In this document: positions 1-9,644 of the stretch, one piece after another | Position numbering within the stretch: the stretch's first letter is position 1 | Layout: each line of letters begins with the position of its first letter | Assembly (NCBI RefSeq): GCF_014280435.1 | Contig: NZ_CP060388.1 | Location: 558,001 to 622,000, forward strand | Length of the DNA: 64,000 bases | DNA from: Sphingobium sp. KCTC 72723 | GTDB lineage: Bacteria > Pseudomonadota > Alphaproteobacteria > Sphingomonadales > Sphingomonadaceae | Direction of reading: 5' to 3' | The notes under the pieces: model-generated | The model's database searches: none | What the model saw: only the letters and a program-made list of their open reading frames with translations | Told to the model about the DNA's origin: nothing | Program-made: the position numbers and the translations under genes

Positions 1-597
1 GTGCATTTGTTGCACGATATCCATCACCGCCTAACCCCGATTGAGGCCGGTCGCCTGGGCAAGGATCTGGAGGAATATCGCCCCTTCTGGCTGGAGGATG
101 CGACGCCGGCGGAAAATCAGGAAGCGTTCAGACTGATCCGCCAGCACACCACCACGCCGCTGGCGGTGGGCGAGATTTTCAATTCGATCCATGATTGCCG
201 CGAACTGATCGAAAATCAGCTGATCGACTATATCCGCGCCACTGTGGTCCATGCCGGTGGCATCAGCCATTTGCGCAAGATCGCCAATCTGGCCGACCTC
301 TATCAGGTTCGCACCGGCTGCCACGGCGCGACAGACCTGTCGCCGGTCTGCATGGCCGCCGCGCTGCATTTCGACCTGTCGGTCCCCAATTTCGGGGTGC
401 AGGAATATATGCGCCACACGCCCGAAACCGATGCAGTATTCCCCCATGCCTATACGTTCGCGGACGGGGCGATGCATCCTAGCGATGCGCCGGGACTGGG
501 CGTGGACATCGACGAGGAACTGGCCGCAAAATATGAATATAATCGCGCCTTCCTGCCGGTGAACCGGCTGGAGGATGGCACCATGTTCAATTGGTGA
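1..597 (+). CDS. manD: D-mannonate dehydratase, C-terminal part (5' end outside window)
   Basis: Partial gene: 198 codons to the TGA at 595-597, already in frame at base 1. The protein is the C-terminal barrel of an enolase-superfamily sugar-acid dehydratase. It has the acidic motif FWLEDATP, a second acidic strand at [18 protein letters not shown] with the catalytic His, and the typical ManD tail ending DGTMFNW. ManD dehydrates D-mannonate to 2-keto-3-deoxy-D-gluconate. The genes just downstream (uxaC, uxuB) make mannonate from glucuronate, which supports this specificity over other dehydratases of the superfamily. The N-terminal capping domain is not visible. Confidence 0.88.
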   Translation: MHLLHDIHHRLTPIEAGRLGKDLEEYRPFWLEDATPAENQEAFRLIRQHTTTPLAVGEIFNSIHDCRELIENQLIDYIRATVVHAGGISHLRKIANLADLYQVRTGCHGATDLSPVCMAAALHFDLSVPNFGVQEYMRHTPETDAVFPHAYTFADGAMHPSDAPGLGVDIDEELAAKYEYNRAFLPVNRLEDGTMFNW

Positions 598-623
598 TCT
601 TGTGAGCCGCCTCATCCTGTCAT

Positions 624-712
624 CGTCATTCCCGCGAAGGCGGGAATCCATCTTCGGACTTCGCGTCCGGGGATGGCTTGGGAGATGGATCCCCGCCTTC
701 GCGGGAATGACG
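624..712. repeat. Intergenic inverted repeat (GCGAAGGCGGGAA family)
   Basis: Two arms of about 32 bp (624-655 and 681-712) are inverted copies with only about two mismatches, around a 25-bp spacer. Each arm carries the smaller palindrome CCCGCGAAGGCGGG. The element lies between manD and the transporter gene and could fold in the mRNA. Related cores recur at 40802-40868 and 47911-47930, so this is a dispersed repeat family. Confidence 0.85.
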
Positions 713-731
713 GATAAAAATAGGACAGGTC

Positions 732-2015
732 ATGCGTGAAGACATCCCCAAACCCTCCGGCAAAATCCGCTGGATCGTCTGCGCGCTGCTGTTCGGCGCG
801 GTCGTGCTGTCCTATGTGGATCGCCTCGTCCTGCCCACGCTCAAGCCCGATCTTCAGGTCCGCTATGGCTGGAGCGAGAGTGGCTATGCGGATTTGGCCA
901 TCTGGTTTCAGGCGGGTTATGGCATTTCCTATGTCTTTTTCGGTCGGCTGATCGACCGGATCGGCGCGCGGGCGGGCTATACATTGGCGGTCACGCTGTG
1001 GACGATCGGCCATATCGCGCATATCTTCTTCACCTCGACCGCCGGGATGTTGATCGCCCGTATTCCGCTCGCCATCGGGGAGGCGGGGACGTTCCCCGCC
1101 GCCATTGCCGCGACCAATGAATGGTTCCCTAAGAAGGAACGCGCGCTCGCCATTGGTATCTTCAATGCCGGGTCCAATGTCGGCGCGATCCTGACGCCGC
1201 TGGTCGTGCCGATCATTGCAGTGACGCTGGGCTGGCGCTGGGCCTTCATTCTCACCGGGCTGCTGACCGTGGTGTGGCTGGCGGCGTGGCTGGGCTTTTA
1301 TCGCCGCCCACGCGATAAAAAGAGCCTGACGCGCGAGGAACTGGCGTGGATCGAAACCGATCCTGTGGAGGAAAAGCGCCCGGTTACATGGGCCACATTG
1401 TTCCGCCTGCGCCAGACCTGGGCCTATATGCTGGGCCGTTTCCTGATCGACCCGGTGTGGTGGACATTTCTGTTCTGGCTGCCCGATTTCTTCAACAAGC
1501 AATATGGCGTCAAGATGCTGGATTTTGGTCCGCCGCTGATTGCCGTCTATCTGCTGGCCGATGTCGGGTCGGTGGCGGGAGGCTGGGCCTCCTCGCGCTT
1601 CATGGGCCGGGGCTGGAGCGTCAATCGCGCGCGCAAGACGGCGATGCTGCTCGCGGCGTTGTGCGCCGTGCCGATCGCCTTTGCTGCCCACGCGCCCAAC
1701 ATGTGGGTCGCGGTCGGCCTTATCGGCCTCGCCTGCGCCGGGCATCAGGGCTTTTCCGCCAATCTCTATGCGTTGCCGGGCGATGTGTTTCCGCGCTGGA
1801 TGGCGGGGTCGGTCGTGGGGCTTGGCGGGCTGGCGGGCGCGATCGGCGGCATGATGATGGCAAAGTTTGCCGGGACCATATTGGAAACCGTCGGCAGCTA
1901 CGGCCCGATCTTTGCCGTCGCATCCTGCGCCTATCTAGTCGCACTTTGCACTATTCACCTCATCATACCGCGCTATCAGGTCGTTGACACCGGTATCAGT
2001 GGAGTCTCGTCATGA
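732..2015 (+). CDS. MFS transporter, probable hexuronate:H+ symporter (ExuT-like)
   Basis: A 427-residue inner-membrane protein with about 12 hydrophobic segments and the layout of the anion:cation symporter group of the major facilitator superfamily. It starts with a short cytoplasmic tail followed by the first helix (WIVCALLFGAVVLSYVDR). The helix 2-3 loop carries GRLIDRIGAR, and WRWAFILTG follows mid-protein. AGGACAGG lies just upstream of the ATG. Its stop overlaps the uxaC start (ATGA), so the two are translationally coupled. The locus points to uptake of glucuronate, galacturonate or a related acid; the exact substrate cannot be read from the sequence. Confidence 0.85.
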   Translation: MREDIPKPSGKIRWIVCALLFGAVVLSYVDRLVLPTLKPDLQVRYGWSESGYADLAIWFQAGYGISYVFFGRLIDRIGARAGYTLAVTLWTIGHIAHIFFTSTAGMLIARIPLAIGEAGTFPAAIAATNEWFPKKERALAIGIFNAGSNVGAILTPLVVPIIAVTLGWRWAFILTGLLTVVWLAAWLGFYRRPRDKKSLTREELAWIETDPVEEKRPVTWATLFRLRQTWAYMLGRFLIDPVWWTFLFWLPDFFNKQYGVKMLDFGPPLIAVYLLADVGSVAGGWASSRFMGRGWSVNRARKTAMLLAALCAVPIAFAAHAPNMWVAVGLIGLACAGHQGFSANLYALPGDVFPRWMAGSVVGLGGLAGAIGGMMMAKFAGTILETVGSYGPIFAVASCAYLVALCTIHLIIPRYQVVDTGISGVSS

Positions 2016-3427
2016 CCAAGCCCCTTCGCCTGCACCCCGACCGCCTTTTCCCGTCCGAACCGCGCACCCGCGACATTGCCCGCGCATTATATGCCAGCGT
2101 CAAGGATCTGCCGATCGTATCGCCCCACGGCCATACCGACCCGCGCTGGTTCGCCTATGACGAAGCCTTTGCCAATCCCGCCGAACTGCTGATCGTGCCG
2201 GACCATTATGTGTTCCGCATGTTGTTCAGCCAGGGCATCCGTCTGGAGGAACTGGGCGTGCCAACCGTGGATGGCAGCCCGACCGCCAGCAACCCGCGCG
2301 CCATCTGGCATATTTTCGCCGCCAACTATCATCTGTTTCGTGGCACGCCGTCGCGCATGTGGCTCGACTGGGTCTTTGCCGAAGCGTTCGGCATCGACGT
2401 GCGGCTGGAGGCGGAGACGGCCGACCATTATTACGACATCATCGACGCGGCGCTGAAAACCCCGGCATTCCGCCCGCGCGCTTTGTTCGAGCGTTATAAT
2501 ATCGAAGTCATCGCCACCACCGAAGGCCCGCTCGACCCGCTCGACCATCACCGCGCAATCCGTGGCAGCGGCTGGAATGGCAAGGTCGTCACCGCCTACC
2601 GCCCCGACCCGGTGCTGGACCCGGACGATCCCCGTTTCATCGACAATGTGCAGCGTTTCTGCGCCATGGCGGGCGAGGATGCAGGCAGCTTTGCCGGATA
2701 TCTGCGCGCCCATGAAAAGCGCCGCGCCGACTTTCGCGAAGCAGGCGCAACCTCGACCGACCATGGCCACCCGTCCGCCTTCACCGCCAACCTGCCGCGC
2801 GGTGAGATCGAGGCGCTTTATGCCAAGGTCACCAGCGGCCCGGTCAGCGCGCAGGAGGCCGAACTGTTTCGCGGTCATATGCTCGTCGAAATGGCGCGCA
2901 TGTCGATTGCCGATGGCATGGTGATGCAGCTGCATCCGGGCGTCCACCGCAACCATAATGCCGCCGTGCTGGCGCGTTTCGGTAAGGACAAGGGGGCCGA
3001 CATTCCCACCACCGGGGAATTTGTGAAAGCGCTCAAGCCCTTGCTCGACCTTTATGGCACCGACCCGCGCCTGACGCTGATCCTTTTCACGCTGGACGAG
3101 GATGTCTATTCGCGCGAACTGGCACCACTGGCGGGCCATTATCCCGCGCTCAAGCTGGGTCCGCCCTGGTGGTTCCATGACAGCCCGGAAGGGATGCGCC
3201 GTTTCCGCGAGCGCGCCACCGAAACCGGCGGCTTTTACAACACGGTTGGCTTCAACGACGACACCCGCGCTTTCCTGTCGATCCCCGCGCGCCACGACGT
3301 CGCCCGGCGGATGGACTGCGGCTGGCTCGCCCAACTGGTCGTGGAACATCGGATGGAGGAGGATGAAGCGTTCGAAGTGGCCCGCGCGCTCGCCTATGAC
3401 CTCGTCAAGCAGGCTTACAAGCTGTGA
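2012..3427 (+). CDS. uxaC: Glucuronate (uronate) isomerase
   Basis: A 471-residue cytoplasmic enzyme of usual length for UxaC, an amidohydrolase-like barrel that interconverts D-glucuronate and D-fructuronate (or D-galacturonate and D-tagaturonate). The start matches the family: LHPDRLFPSEP, then PIVSPHGHTDPRWFA with the metal-binding His-x-His pair. Later landmarks are MQLHPGVHRNHN and LGPPWWFHDSPEGMRRF. The start overlaps the transporter gene by four bases and the stop overlaps uxuB by four bases, so it sits in a tightly coupled operon. Confidence 0.95.
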   Translation: MTKPLRLHPDRLFPSEPRTRDIARALYASVKDLPIVSPHGHTDPRWFAYDEAFANPAELLIVPDHYVFRMLFSQGIRLEELGVPTVDGSPTASNPRAIWHIFAANYHLFRGTPSRMWLDWVFAEAFGIDVRLEAETADHYYDIIDAALKTPAFRPRALFERYNIEVIATTEGPLDPLDHHRAIRGSGWNGKVVTAYRPDPVLDPDDPRFIDNVQRFCAMAGEDAGSFAGYLRAHEKRRADFREAGATSTDHGHPSAFTANLPRGEIEALYAKVTSGPVSAQEAELFRGHMLVEMARMSIADGMVMQLHPGVHRNHNAAVLARFGKDKGADIPTTGEFVKALKPLLDLYGTDPRLTLILFTLDEDVYSRELAPLAGHYPALKLGPPWWFHDSPEGMRRFRERATETGGFYNTVGFNDDTRAFLSIPARHDVARRMDCGWLAQLVVEHRMEEDEAFEVARALAYDLVKQAYKL

Positions 3428-4893
3428 GCCGTCTGTCTACACAGTCGCTTGCCGATCTGCCCGCCGATGTCGTGCGCCCCGGTTACGACCGGGCGCAGGT
3501 CAAGGCCGGGGTCGTCCATCTGGGCATCGGTGCGTTCCACCGCGCGCATCAGGCGGTGGTGTTCGACGATGCGTTGAACGCTGGCGACCTGCGCTGGGGC
3601 ATCGTCGCCGCGTCGCTGCGATCGCCATCGGTGCGCGACCAGATGGTGCCGCAGGACGGCCTCTACACCATGCTGGTGCGGGATGGCAGCGCCGAGCAGG
3701 CGCGCATCATCGGCGCGGTGCAGGACGTCATCGTCGCACCCCAGGATCCGCAGGCGCTGATCGCCGCGCTGGCCGCACCCGACACCCATATCGTCACGCT
3801 GACCATCACGGAAAAGGGCTATAAGCTGGACCCGGCGACCGGCGCGCTTATCGAGGATGATCCGCAACTGGCCGCCGACCTTGTGTCGCTGGACAGTCCG
3901 CAGACTGCGCCGGGCTATCTGGTCGCGGCGCTGGCGCGGCGCATGGCGACGGGACTAGCGCCCTTTACTGCTATCAGTTGCGACAATCTGCCGCATAACG
4001 GCACTCGCCTGCGCAATGCGGTGCTGGCACTGGCGCGGCGGCATGACGTCAATCTGGCCGACTGGATCGCGGCGGAGGGGGCTTTCCCCGAAACCATGGT
4101 CGACCGCATCGTCCCGGCCACGACGCCCGATGACATCGCCACTCTGACGGCGCGCCTGGGTGTCGAGGATCAGGCGATGGTCAAGACCGAACCCTTCATC
4201 CAGTGGGTGATCGAGGACAGGTTCTGCGGCCCGCGCCCTGATTTCGGCGCAGGTGTGCAACTGACCGCCGCCGTCGCCCCATGGGAAGAAGCCAAGCTGC
4301 GGCTGCTCAATGGCGCACATAGTGGCATTGCCTATCTTGGCGGGCTGGCCGCGATCGACCATGTCCATGAAGTCCTCGCTCTGCCCGAAGCGCGGTTCTT
4401 CGTCGAAGCGTTGTGGGACGAGGCGGAAACGACCCTGTCGCCGCCGCCCGAACTGGACGTTGCGGCCTATCGCACGCAATTGATGGCACGGTTCGACAAT
4501 CCCACGCTGCGCCACCGCACGCGCCAGATCGCGATGGACGGATCGCAGAAACTGCCCCAGCGCCTGCTCGCCACTATCGCCGCGCGGATCGACGCGGGGC
4601 AGGGGATAGACGCGCTCACGCTGGCGGTTGCGGCCTGGGTGCGCTGGCAGGCGGGGCAGGATGATCTGGGCGAGGCCCATGTCGTGGATGATCCGCTTGC
4701 GGCTCCGATCGCTGCTGCGCTCGACGCGGCAACGACCACGGCAGAACGGGTCGCCGCCATTCTTGCCTTCGACGCTGTCGTCCCGCCTGCGCTGGGCGCG
4801 AACGCACAGTTTCGCGACACGCTCACCCGCTGGCTCGCCATTCTCGAAACACAGGGCGCGCGCGTCGCGCTCGTCACTTTCCACGGAGATTGA
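3424..4893 (+). CDS. uxuB: Mannitol dehydrogenase family protein, fructuronate reductase
   Basis: A 489-residue NAD-dependent polyol dehydrogenase of the long-chain mannitol dehydrogenase family. The N-terminal half has the nucleotide-binding start VVHLGIGAFHRAHQ. The middle has SCDNLPHNG and the C-terminal helical domain has KLRLLNGAHSGIAYLG with the catalytic Lys region. It starts with GTG inside the end of uxaC. Context indicates reduction of D-fructuronate to D-mannonate, the substrate of the neighbouring ManD. Tagaturonate or mannitol as substrate is possible but less likely. Confidence 0.9.
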   Translation: MSRLSTQSLADLPADVVRPGYDRAQVKAGVVHLGIGAFHRAHQAVVFDDALNAGDLRWGIVAASLRSPSVRDQMVPQDGLYTMLVRDGSAEQARIIGAVQDVIVAPQDPQALIAALAAPDTHIVTLTITEKGYKLDPATGALIEDDPQLAADLVSLDSPQTAPGYLVAALARRMATGLAPFTAISCDNLPHNGTRLRNAVLALARRHDVNLADWIAAEGAFPETMVDRIVPATTPDDIATLTARLGVEDQAMVKTEPFIQWVIEDRFCGPRPDFGAGVQLTAAVAPWEEAKLRLLNGAHSGIAYLGGLAAIDHVHEVLALPEARFFVEALWDEAETTLSPPPELDVAAYRTQLMARFDNPTLRHRTRQIAMDGSQKLPQRLLATIAARIDAGQGIDALTLAVAAWVRWQAGQDDLGEAHVVDDPLAAPIAAALDAATTTAERVAAILAFDAVVPPALGANAQFRDTLTRWLAILETQGARVALVTFHGD

Positions 4894-4896
4894 TCC

Positions 4897-6540
4897 ATGC
4901 GCCTTTCGGCAACTCTTGGCGGCACGATCGCTTCCTCTCTTGCGCTGATAGCGGGCGTGGCGCAGGCCGCGCCGCCGCAGCTGGTCAGGCAAGGGACGGC
5001 GACGCAACTGCATGTCCAGGGCAAGCCGATGCTGCTGATCGCGGGCGAACTGGGCAACAGCAGCGCGTCGAGCGCCACCTATATGGCCCCGCACTGGAAG
5101 CGGTTGAAGGACATGCACCTCAACACCGTGCTGGCCCCGGTGGCGTGGGAACTGATCGAGCCGGTCGAGGGAAAATATGACTTCTCCTCGGTCGATGCGC
5201 TGATCCGCGATGCGCGCGCCCATGATCTGAAACTGGTCATCCTGTGGTTCGGCGCGTGGAAGAACAGCATGTCCACCTATGTCCCGGCATGGGTGAAGCG
5301 CGATCAGGCCCGCTTTCCCCGTGCGGCCTTGCCCAACGGGCAGGGAGTGGAAATATTGTCCGCCATGGCCCCCGCCACGCTGGAGGCCGACCAGAAAGCC
5401 TATGCCGCGTTGATGGCGCATATCAAGGCGGTGGACGATAAGCAGAACACTGTCGTCATGATGCAGGTGGAAAATGAGATCGGAATGTTGCCGGTCGTGC
5501 GCGACTATGGCCCGTTGGCAGATGCGGCGTTTCGCGGGTCGGTTCCGCCTGAACTCATGGCCTATCTGACGCAGCATCACGACACCCTCGTCCCGCAGAT
5601 GAAGCAGCTTTGGGAAGAACAGGGTGCCAAGACCAGCGGCACATGGGCCGACGTCTTCGGCCCCGGCCACGCGGGCGAAGAAGTCTTTACCGCCTGGCAT
5701 TATGCCCGCTTTGCCGACGGCCTGACCCGCGCGGGCAAGGCTGCCTATGATATGCCGATGTATGTCAATGTGGCGCTTAACCGCCCCGGTCGCCTGCCCG
5801 GCGAATATCCCAGCGGCGGGCCGCTGCCCCATCTGATCGACGTTTGGAAAGCAGGCGCACCCGCGATCGACTTCATCGCGCCCGACATTTATTTCCCCAA
5901 TTTCGTGGACATCGTGAACGGCTATAAACGGCCCGACAATCCGCTGTTCATTCCCGAAGCGAACAATGCCGATCATCCGCAGGTGCCGGGCAATGCCTTT
6001 TACGCCATCGGCAAGCTGGACGCGATCGGCTTTGGTCCCTTCTCGATCGAGTCGGTCGATGAAAAGCCGGGCCAACTGGGCGAGGCTTATGCGATCCTCG
6101 ATCAGCTCCAGCCGCATATTCTGGCCGCGCAGGGACTGGGCCGTATGTCGGCCTTTCGGCCAAAGGCGCTTTATGACGAAACCATCGTCTATGAGCCGGT
6201 TACGGAAAAGATCGGCAATTACCGCTTCACTGTTTCCTACGCTGATATTCAGCGCCCGGTGCTGACACCCGAAACGGGCAATGCAGGCGGCATCATCATC
6301 CAGACCGGGCCGGAGGAATATCTGATCGCGGGGCAGGGGATTACCGTCACTTTCGCGCCGGTCGGGCCGGGGCCATCGCTCGCCGGGATCGACAGCGCCT
6401 ATGAAGGGCATTTCGATGCGCAGGGGCGTTGGGTGGCGGGGCGGCTGCTGAATGGCGATCAGACCCATCAGGGCCGCCATATCCGCCTGTTTCCGGGCCA
6501 GTGGGGCATCCAGAAAGTTCGCCTTTACCGTTACCAATAA
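4897..6540 (+). CDS. Secreted GH35/GH42-like beta-galactosidase-type glycoside hydrolase
   Basis: A 547-residue protein with a signal peptide (residues 1-24, ending VAQA) and a clan-A TIM barrel. The early strand LNTVLAPVAWELIEPVEG is typical of GH35/GH42 enzymes. MQVENEIGM holds the probable acid/base Glu194, and PLFIPEANN holds the probable nucleophile Glu354. About 150 C-terminal residues form a beta-rich extra domain resembling the one following such barrels in Caulobacterales and Sphingomonadales proteins (DUF5597-like, from memory). It begins four bases after uxuB, so it is part of the uronate operon and probably removes sugars from a uronate-bearing glycan in the periplasm or at the outer membrane. 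The exact linkage is unknown. Confidence 0.78.
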   Translation: MRLSATLGGTIASSLALIAGVAQAAPPQLVRQGTATQLHVQGKPMLLIAGELGNSSASSATYMAPHWKRLKDMHLNTVLAPVAWELIEPVEGKYDFSSVDALIRDARAHDLKLVILWFGAWKNSMSTYVPAWVKRDQARFPRAALPNGQGVEILSAMAPATLEADQKAYAALMAHIKAVDDKQNTVVMMQVENEIGMLPVVRDYGPLADAAFRGSVPPELMAYLTQHHDTLVPQMKQLWEEQGAKTSGTWADVFGPGHAGEEVFTAWHYARFADGLTRAGKAAYDMPMYVNVALNRPGRLPGEYPSGGPLPHLIDVWKAGAPAIDFIAPDIYFPNFVDIVNGYKRPDNPLFIPEANNADHPQVPGNAFYAIGKLDAIGFGPFSIESVDEKPGQLGEAYAILDQLQPHILAAQGLGRMSAFRPKALYDETIVYEPVTEKIGNYRFTVSYADIQRPVLTPETGNAGGIIIQTGPEEYLIAGQGITVTFAPVGPGPSLAGIDSAYEGHFDAQGRWVAGRLLNGDQTHQGRHIRLFPGQWGIQKVRLYRYQ

Positions 6541-6545
6541 GCCAC

Positions 6546-6578
6546 AGCGACATGTCTTGACAAACAAGACATGTCGCT
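6546..6578. promoter_or_regulatory. Perfect 14-bp inverted repeat overlapping a -35-like TTGACA
   Basis: Arms AGCGACATGTCTTG (6546-6559) and CAAGACATGTCGCT (6565-6578) are exact inverted copies around ACAAA. Each arm contains the smaller palindrome GACATGTC. No T-run follows, so a simple terminator is unlikely. TTGACA (6557-6562) lies inside and a TACTAT hexamer lies at 6583-6588, although the 20-bp spacing is long. This could be an operator over the receptor promoter, or an RNA hairpin ending the upstream operon. Confidence 0.55.
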
Positions 6579-6590
6579 GCATTACTATTT

Positions 6591-6606
6591 GTGATAGCGC
6601 TACCAC
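6591..6606. promoter_or_regulatory. LacI/GalR-family operator candidate
   Basis: GTGATAGCGCTACCAC is a near-perfect palindrome: comparison with its reverse complement GTGGTAGCGCTATCAC differs only at one symmetric pair. The central GCGC with flanking TA...TA is the hallmark of LacI-family sites. It lies 50 bp upstream of the receptor start and just after the -10-like element, a good place for repression relieved by a sugar-acid inducer. The repressor gene is not in the window. Confidence 0.6.
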
Positions 6607-6656
6607 TTTACGCCCACCGGAAAGTCCGGGGGCTGCGCTCAGGAGAGGGGATTATC

Positions 6657-9554
6657 ATGTCTTCACACACCAGAATGTTTCGCTCTGCGCTGTTCGCAGC
6701 ATCGGCCCTCGGCTCAATCGGCCTGTCGCAGGCTGCCTTTGCGCAGGACGCCGCACCCCAGACCGTCGCGACGCCCCAGGATGGCGATGTCGCCGACATC
6801 GTCGTAACCGGCATCCGTGCCTCGCTGGCGAGCGCTACCAATGCCAAGAAGGATGCCGTTGCTTTCGGTGACTCCATCTTTGCCGAAGACATTGGCAAGC
6901 TGCCCGCCACGAACCTCGCCGAAACGCTGAACCGGATGCCGGGTGTGCGCCTGAACCGCGACATTAACGGCGAAGGCACCCAGGTCGCGATCCGTGGCCT
7001 TGGCCCCAGCTTCACGCGCGTCCTGCTCAACGGTTCGCAGCTTCAGGTCGCGTCCGACGGCGGCACGAACGGGGGCAGCGCCAACCGCGAAGTCGATCTG
7101 GACTTCTTCCCGTCCGAACTGTTTACCCGGCTTGATCTGGCCAAAAGCCCTACGCCTTCCACGCTGGAAGGCGGCATCGCCGGCACCGTCAACCTGCGCA
7201 ATGCACGTCCCTTCGACAAGCCCGGCACGCATGTCACTCTCGTCGCGCAGGGCCAATATACCGACAGCAACGACAAGTTCAGCCCGCGCGGCGCGCTCGT
7301 CGCCAGCCACACGACCGACACGTTCGGCATCTTGCTGGGCGTTGCCGGCGTCAAGACAAAGACTCGCGTCGATGGCTTTGAGTCGCTGGGCTGGACCGAC
7401 GGTAATCTGGGCGCTGGCGATCCGGGCGGCAATAATTTCTCCTACGCTTCGGTCGTCCCGCGCAACGCAGGGCATGGGCTGGTTGCGGGGCAGCCCGTCG
7501 ATGTCGTCGCCACGTCGGGCCTGACCCGTTCGCAACTCAGCACTGCGTTGATCCCGCGTCTGGGCCGTCAGGCGCTGACCGAAGGCGATCGTTCGCGCAT
7601 TTCCGCGCTGGCCGCGATCGAATGGCGTCCCAGCGACGAACTGCATTTCGCGCTCGACGGCCTGTGGGCCAGGTCGAAGCGCAACTATGATCGCCTGATC
7701 ATGAACTGGCAGGTGCGCAATTCCGGCCCCGGCACCAGTGCGCAATCGACTGGCGGCATGATCCCCATCGGTCTGACCGTCGATGACAATGGCGTCGTCA
7801 CCAGCGGCACCTTCGCCAATTCCTCGCTGTTTCTGGAAGCCAGCCAGTTCAAACAGACGACGAAGTTCTGGAACGTCAACCCCAGCGTCATGTGGAAACC
7901 GGCAGAAGACCTGACCGTCAACCTGTCGGCCAACTGGTCCAAGAGCAGCTTCTTCCGCGAACAGCCGACCTGGGCTTTTCAGACCCGTCCGCAATCGGGC
8001 GTGGACGTCTATTTCGACAATACAGGGCAGGGCGATTATCCCGCCATCACCACCAATGTCGATCTGAACAATCCCAACAACGGTCTGTGGGAATGGTATC
8101 GTCAAAATGTCGCGCTGGTCCGCCGCACGACCGAGACGAAGGGCGCGCATTTCGACGTCACCTATGGCGATGAGATGTTCAATGTGAAGGTCGGGGCCGC
8201 CTATGACCGCGCACAGCGCACCATCCGCGCCTATGACAACAGCCCGGCCTATCAGTTGTCGGTCTGCGGCGCAGGTTGCACCGGCGCGACCGGCACCATC
8301 CCGACCAGCGCGGTTCCGCAATATCTGATGCCGTCAAGCACCAGCAATTTCGGCCACCTGGCGAGCGGAAACATCGGTTTCACTTCTTATATCCGCCCGG
8401 ATTTCGAGGCGATCAAGCAGGCGACCAACTATGCCAGCTTCCGAGACGGCGCGCCTGAAACGCGCGGTGCAGTCACTGGCGGCGCGACTGGAGACATGGA
8501 CGAAACCGTCATGGGCGCCTATTTCGAGCTGAACGGCCTCACTACGCTGGCAGGTCGCGACCTGCGCATCAATGCCGGTATGCGCTATGCCCATACCAAG
8601 CAGGAAGTCGTCGGACCCAGCCAGGTCGGCACCGCCATCATCGACATTACGTCGCGGTCGAAATATGAAAATTTCCTGCCGTCGATCAACTTGACCTATG
8701 ACATTGCCGACAATGTAAAGCTGCGCGCGTCGGCCTCGCGCACGATGACCCGCCCGGATGCGGGGCAGATCCTTCCCGGCATCACTTTCTCCGACCCGTC
8801 GGCTCTGCTGGCCAGTGCGGGCAATCCTGAACTGAAACCCTATACGTCCGACAATTACGATATCGGCGGTGAAATCTACACCGGCGGCATCGGCTATATC
8901 GGTGTGTCGCTGTTCATGAAGAATATTCAGGGCTTCACCGTTACGCAATCGCAGCAGGTAAGCTTCGGGTCGCTGAACATTCCGTTCGACAGCCTCATTT
9001 CGACCCAGCAAAATGCGCTGCGCGACCGTTCGCTTCAGACCGGCATCGCCATCGATGCGCTGCCGATCACGGTGAACCGGCCGATCAACCTGTCCGACCT
9101 GAAGATCAAGGGTCTGGAAGCGACCTGGGTCCAGCCGCTCGATTTCCTGTTCAAAGGATTGGGCTTCTCTGCCAACGGCACCTATCTCGACCAGTCTTCC
9201 TCGTCCGGGCTGGTGGCGACCGGCGTATCTAAATATTCCTACAATCTTCAGGGCTTCTATGAGAATGACGGCCTGTCGGTCAGCCTGAACTATGTGTGGA
9301 ATGACGACGCGATTGCGCTGAACGGTCCGCAAAACGGCATCAGCAACGCCAATCTGCGTTCGGAAGCGCGCGGCCAGTTCGATATGTCGGCAGGCTATCA
9401 ACTGCCCTTCTTCAACAAGGCGCTGCGCCTGACGGTCGATGTCCTCAACATCACCAACGAACCGATCCGCACCAACTTCGAATATGATAATGCGCCCTAT
9501 TCGGTCTATTATCCCGGTCGCACGGTGCTGGCCGGTATCCGGGCCAACTTCTGA
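6657..9554 (+). CDS. TonB-dependent outer-membrane receptor (carbohydrate type)
   Basis: A 965-residue receptor with a signal peptide of about 29 residues (ending AAFA), a TonB-box-like segment (DIVVTGIRAS) and a plug domain with AETLNRMPGVRLNRD and the strongly conserved AIRGLGPSFTRVLLNG. A long beta-barrel follows, ending in the aromatic ARANF-like terminus IRANF recognised by the outer-membrane assembly machinery. The style matches the TonB-Xanth-Caul subfamily used for oligosaccharide uptake. The ATG at 6657 follows CAGGAGAGGGG and gives a proper signal peptide; upstream in-frame codons do not. A terminator follows. It probably imports products of the neighbouring secreted hydrolases. Confidence 0.92.
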   Translation: MSSHTRMFRSALFAASALGSIGLSQAAFAQDAAPQTVATPQDGDVADIVVTGIRASLASATNAKKDAVAFGDSIFAEDIGKLPATNLAETLNRMPGVRLNRDINGEGTQVAIRGLGPSFTRVLLNGSQLQVASDGGTNGGSANREVDLDFFPSELFTRLDLAKSPTPSTLEGGIAGTVNLRNARPFDKPGTHVTLVAQGQYTDSNDKFSPRGALVASHTTDTFGILLGVAGVKTKTRVDGFESLGWTDGNLGAGDPGGNNFSYASVVPRNAGHGLVAGQPVDVVATSGLTRSQLSTALIPRLGRQALTEGDRSRISALAAIEWRPSDELHFALDGLWARSKRNYDRLIMNWQVRNSGPGTSAQSTGGMIPIGLTVDDNGVVTSGTFANSSLFLEASQFKQTTKFWNVNPSVMWKPAEDLTVNLSANWSKSSFFREQPTWAFQTRPQSGVDVYFDNTGQGDYPAITTNVDLNNPNNGLWEWYRQNVALVRRTTETKGAHFDVTYGDEMFNVKVGAAYDRAQRTIRAYDNSPAYQLSVCGAGCTGATGTIPTSAVPQYLMPSSTSNFGHLASGNIGFTSYIRPDFEAIKQATNYASFRDGAPETRGAVTGGATGDMDETVMGAYFELNGLTTLAGRDLRINAGMRYAHTKQEVVGPSQVGTAIIDITSRSKYENFLPSINLTYDIADNVKLRASASRTMTRPDAGQILPGITFSDPSALLASAGNPELKPYTSDNYDIGGEIYTGGIGYIGVSLFMKNIQGFTVTQSQQVSFGSLNIPFDSLISTQQNALRDRSLQTGIAIDALPITVNRPINLSDLKIKGLEATWVQPLDFLFKGLGFSANGTYLDQSSSSGLVATGVSKYSYNLQGFYENDGLSVSLNYVWNDDAIALNGPQNGISNANLRSEARGQFDMSAGYQLPFFNKALRLTVDVLNITNEPIRTNFEYDNAPYSVYYPGRTVLAGIRANF

Positions 9555-9576
9555 TCCTCCCCCAGGGAAAACTTAC

Positions 9577-9606
9577 AGGGTCGGCGGCAACGCCGGCCCT
9601 TTTTCT
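9577..9606 (+). terminator. Rho-independent terminator after the TonB receptor
   Basis: GGGTCGGCG GCAA CGCCGGCCC forms a GC-rich stem with one G-T wobble and a four-base loop. The run TTTTTCTT follows at 9600-9607. It lies 22 bases past the receptor stop and separates it from the next gene. Confidence 0.8.
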
Positions 9607-9644
9607 TGGGTTGCGCCCAAATAATATGTCAGGATTTGGTGATC

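Noticed and set aside
3955-6606. Minus-strand open frame of 883 codons over uxuB and the glycosidase gene
   Set aside because: It crosses two well-supported plus-strand genes and has shadow-like composition (Arg, His, Gln-rich) without recognisable motifs.
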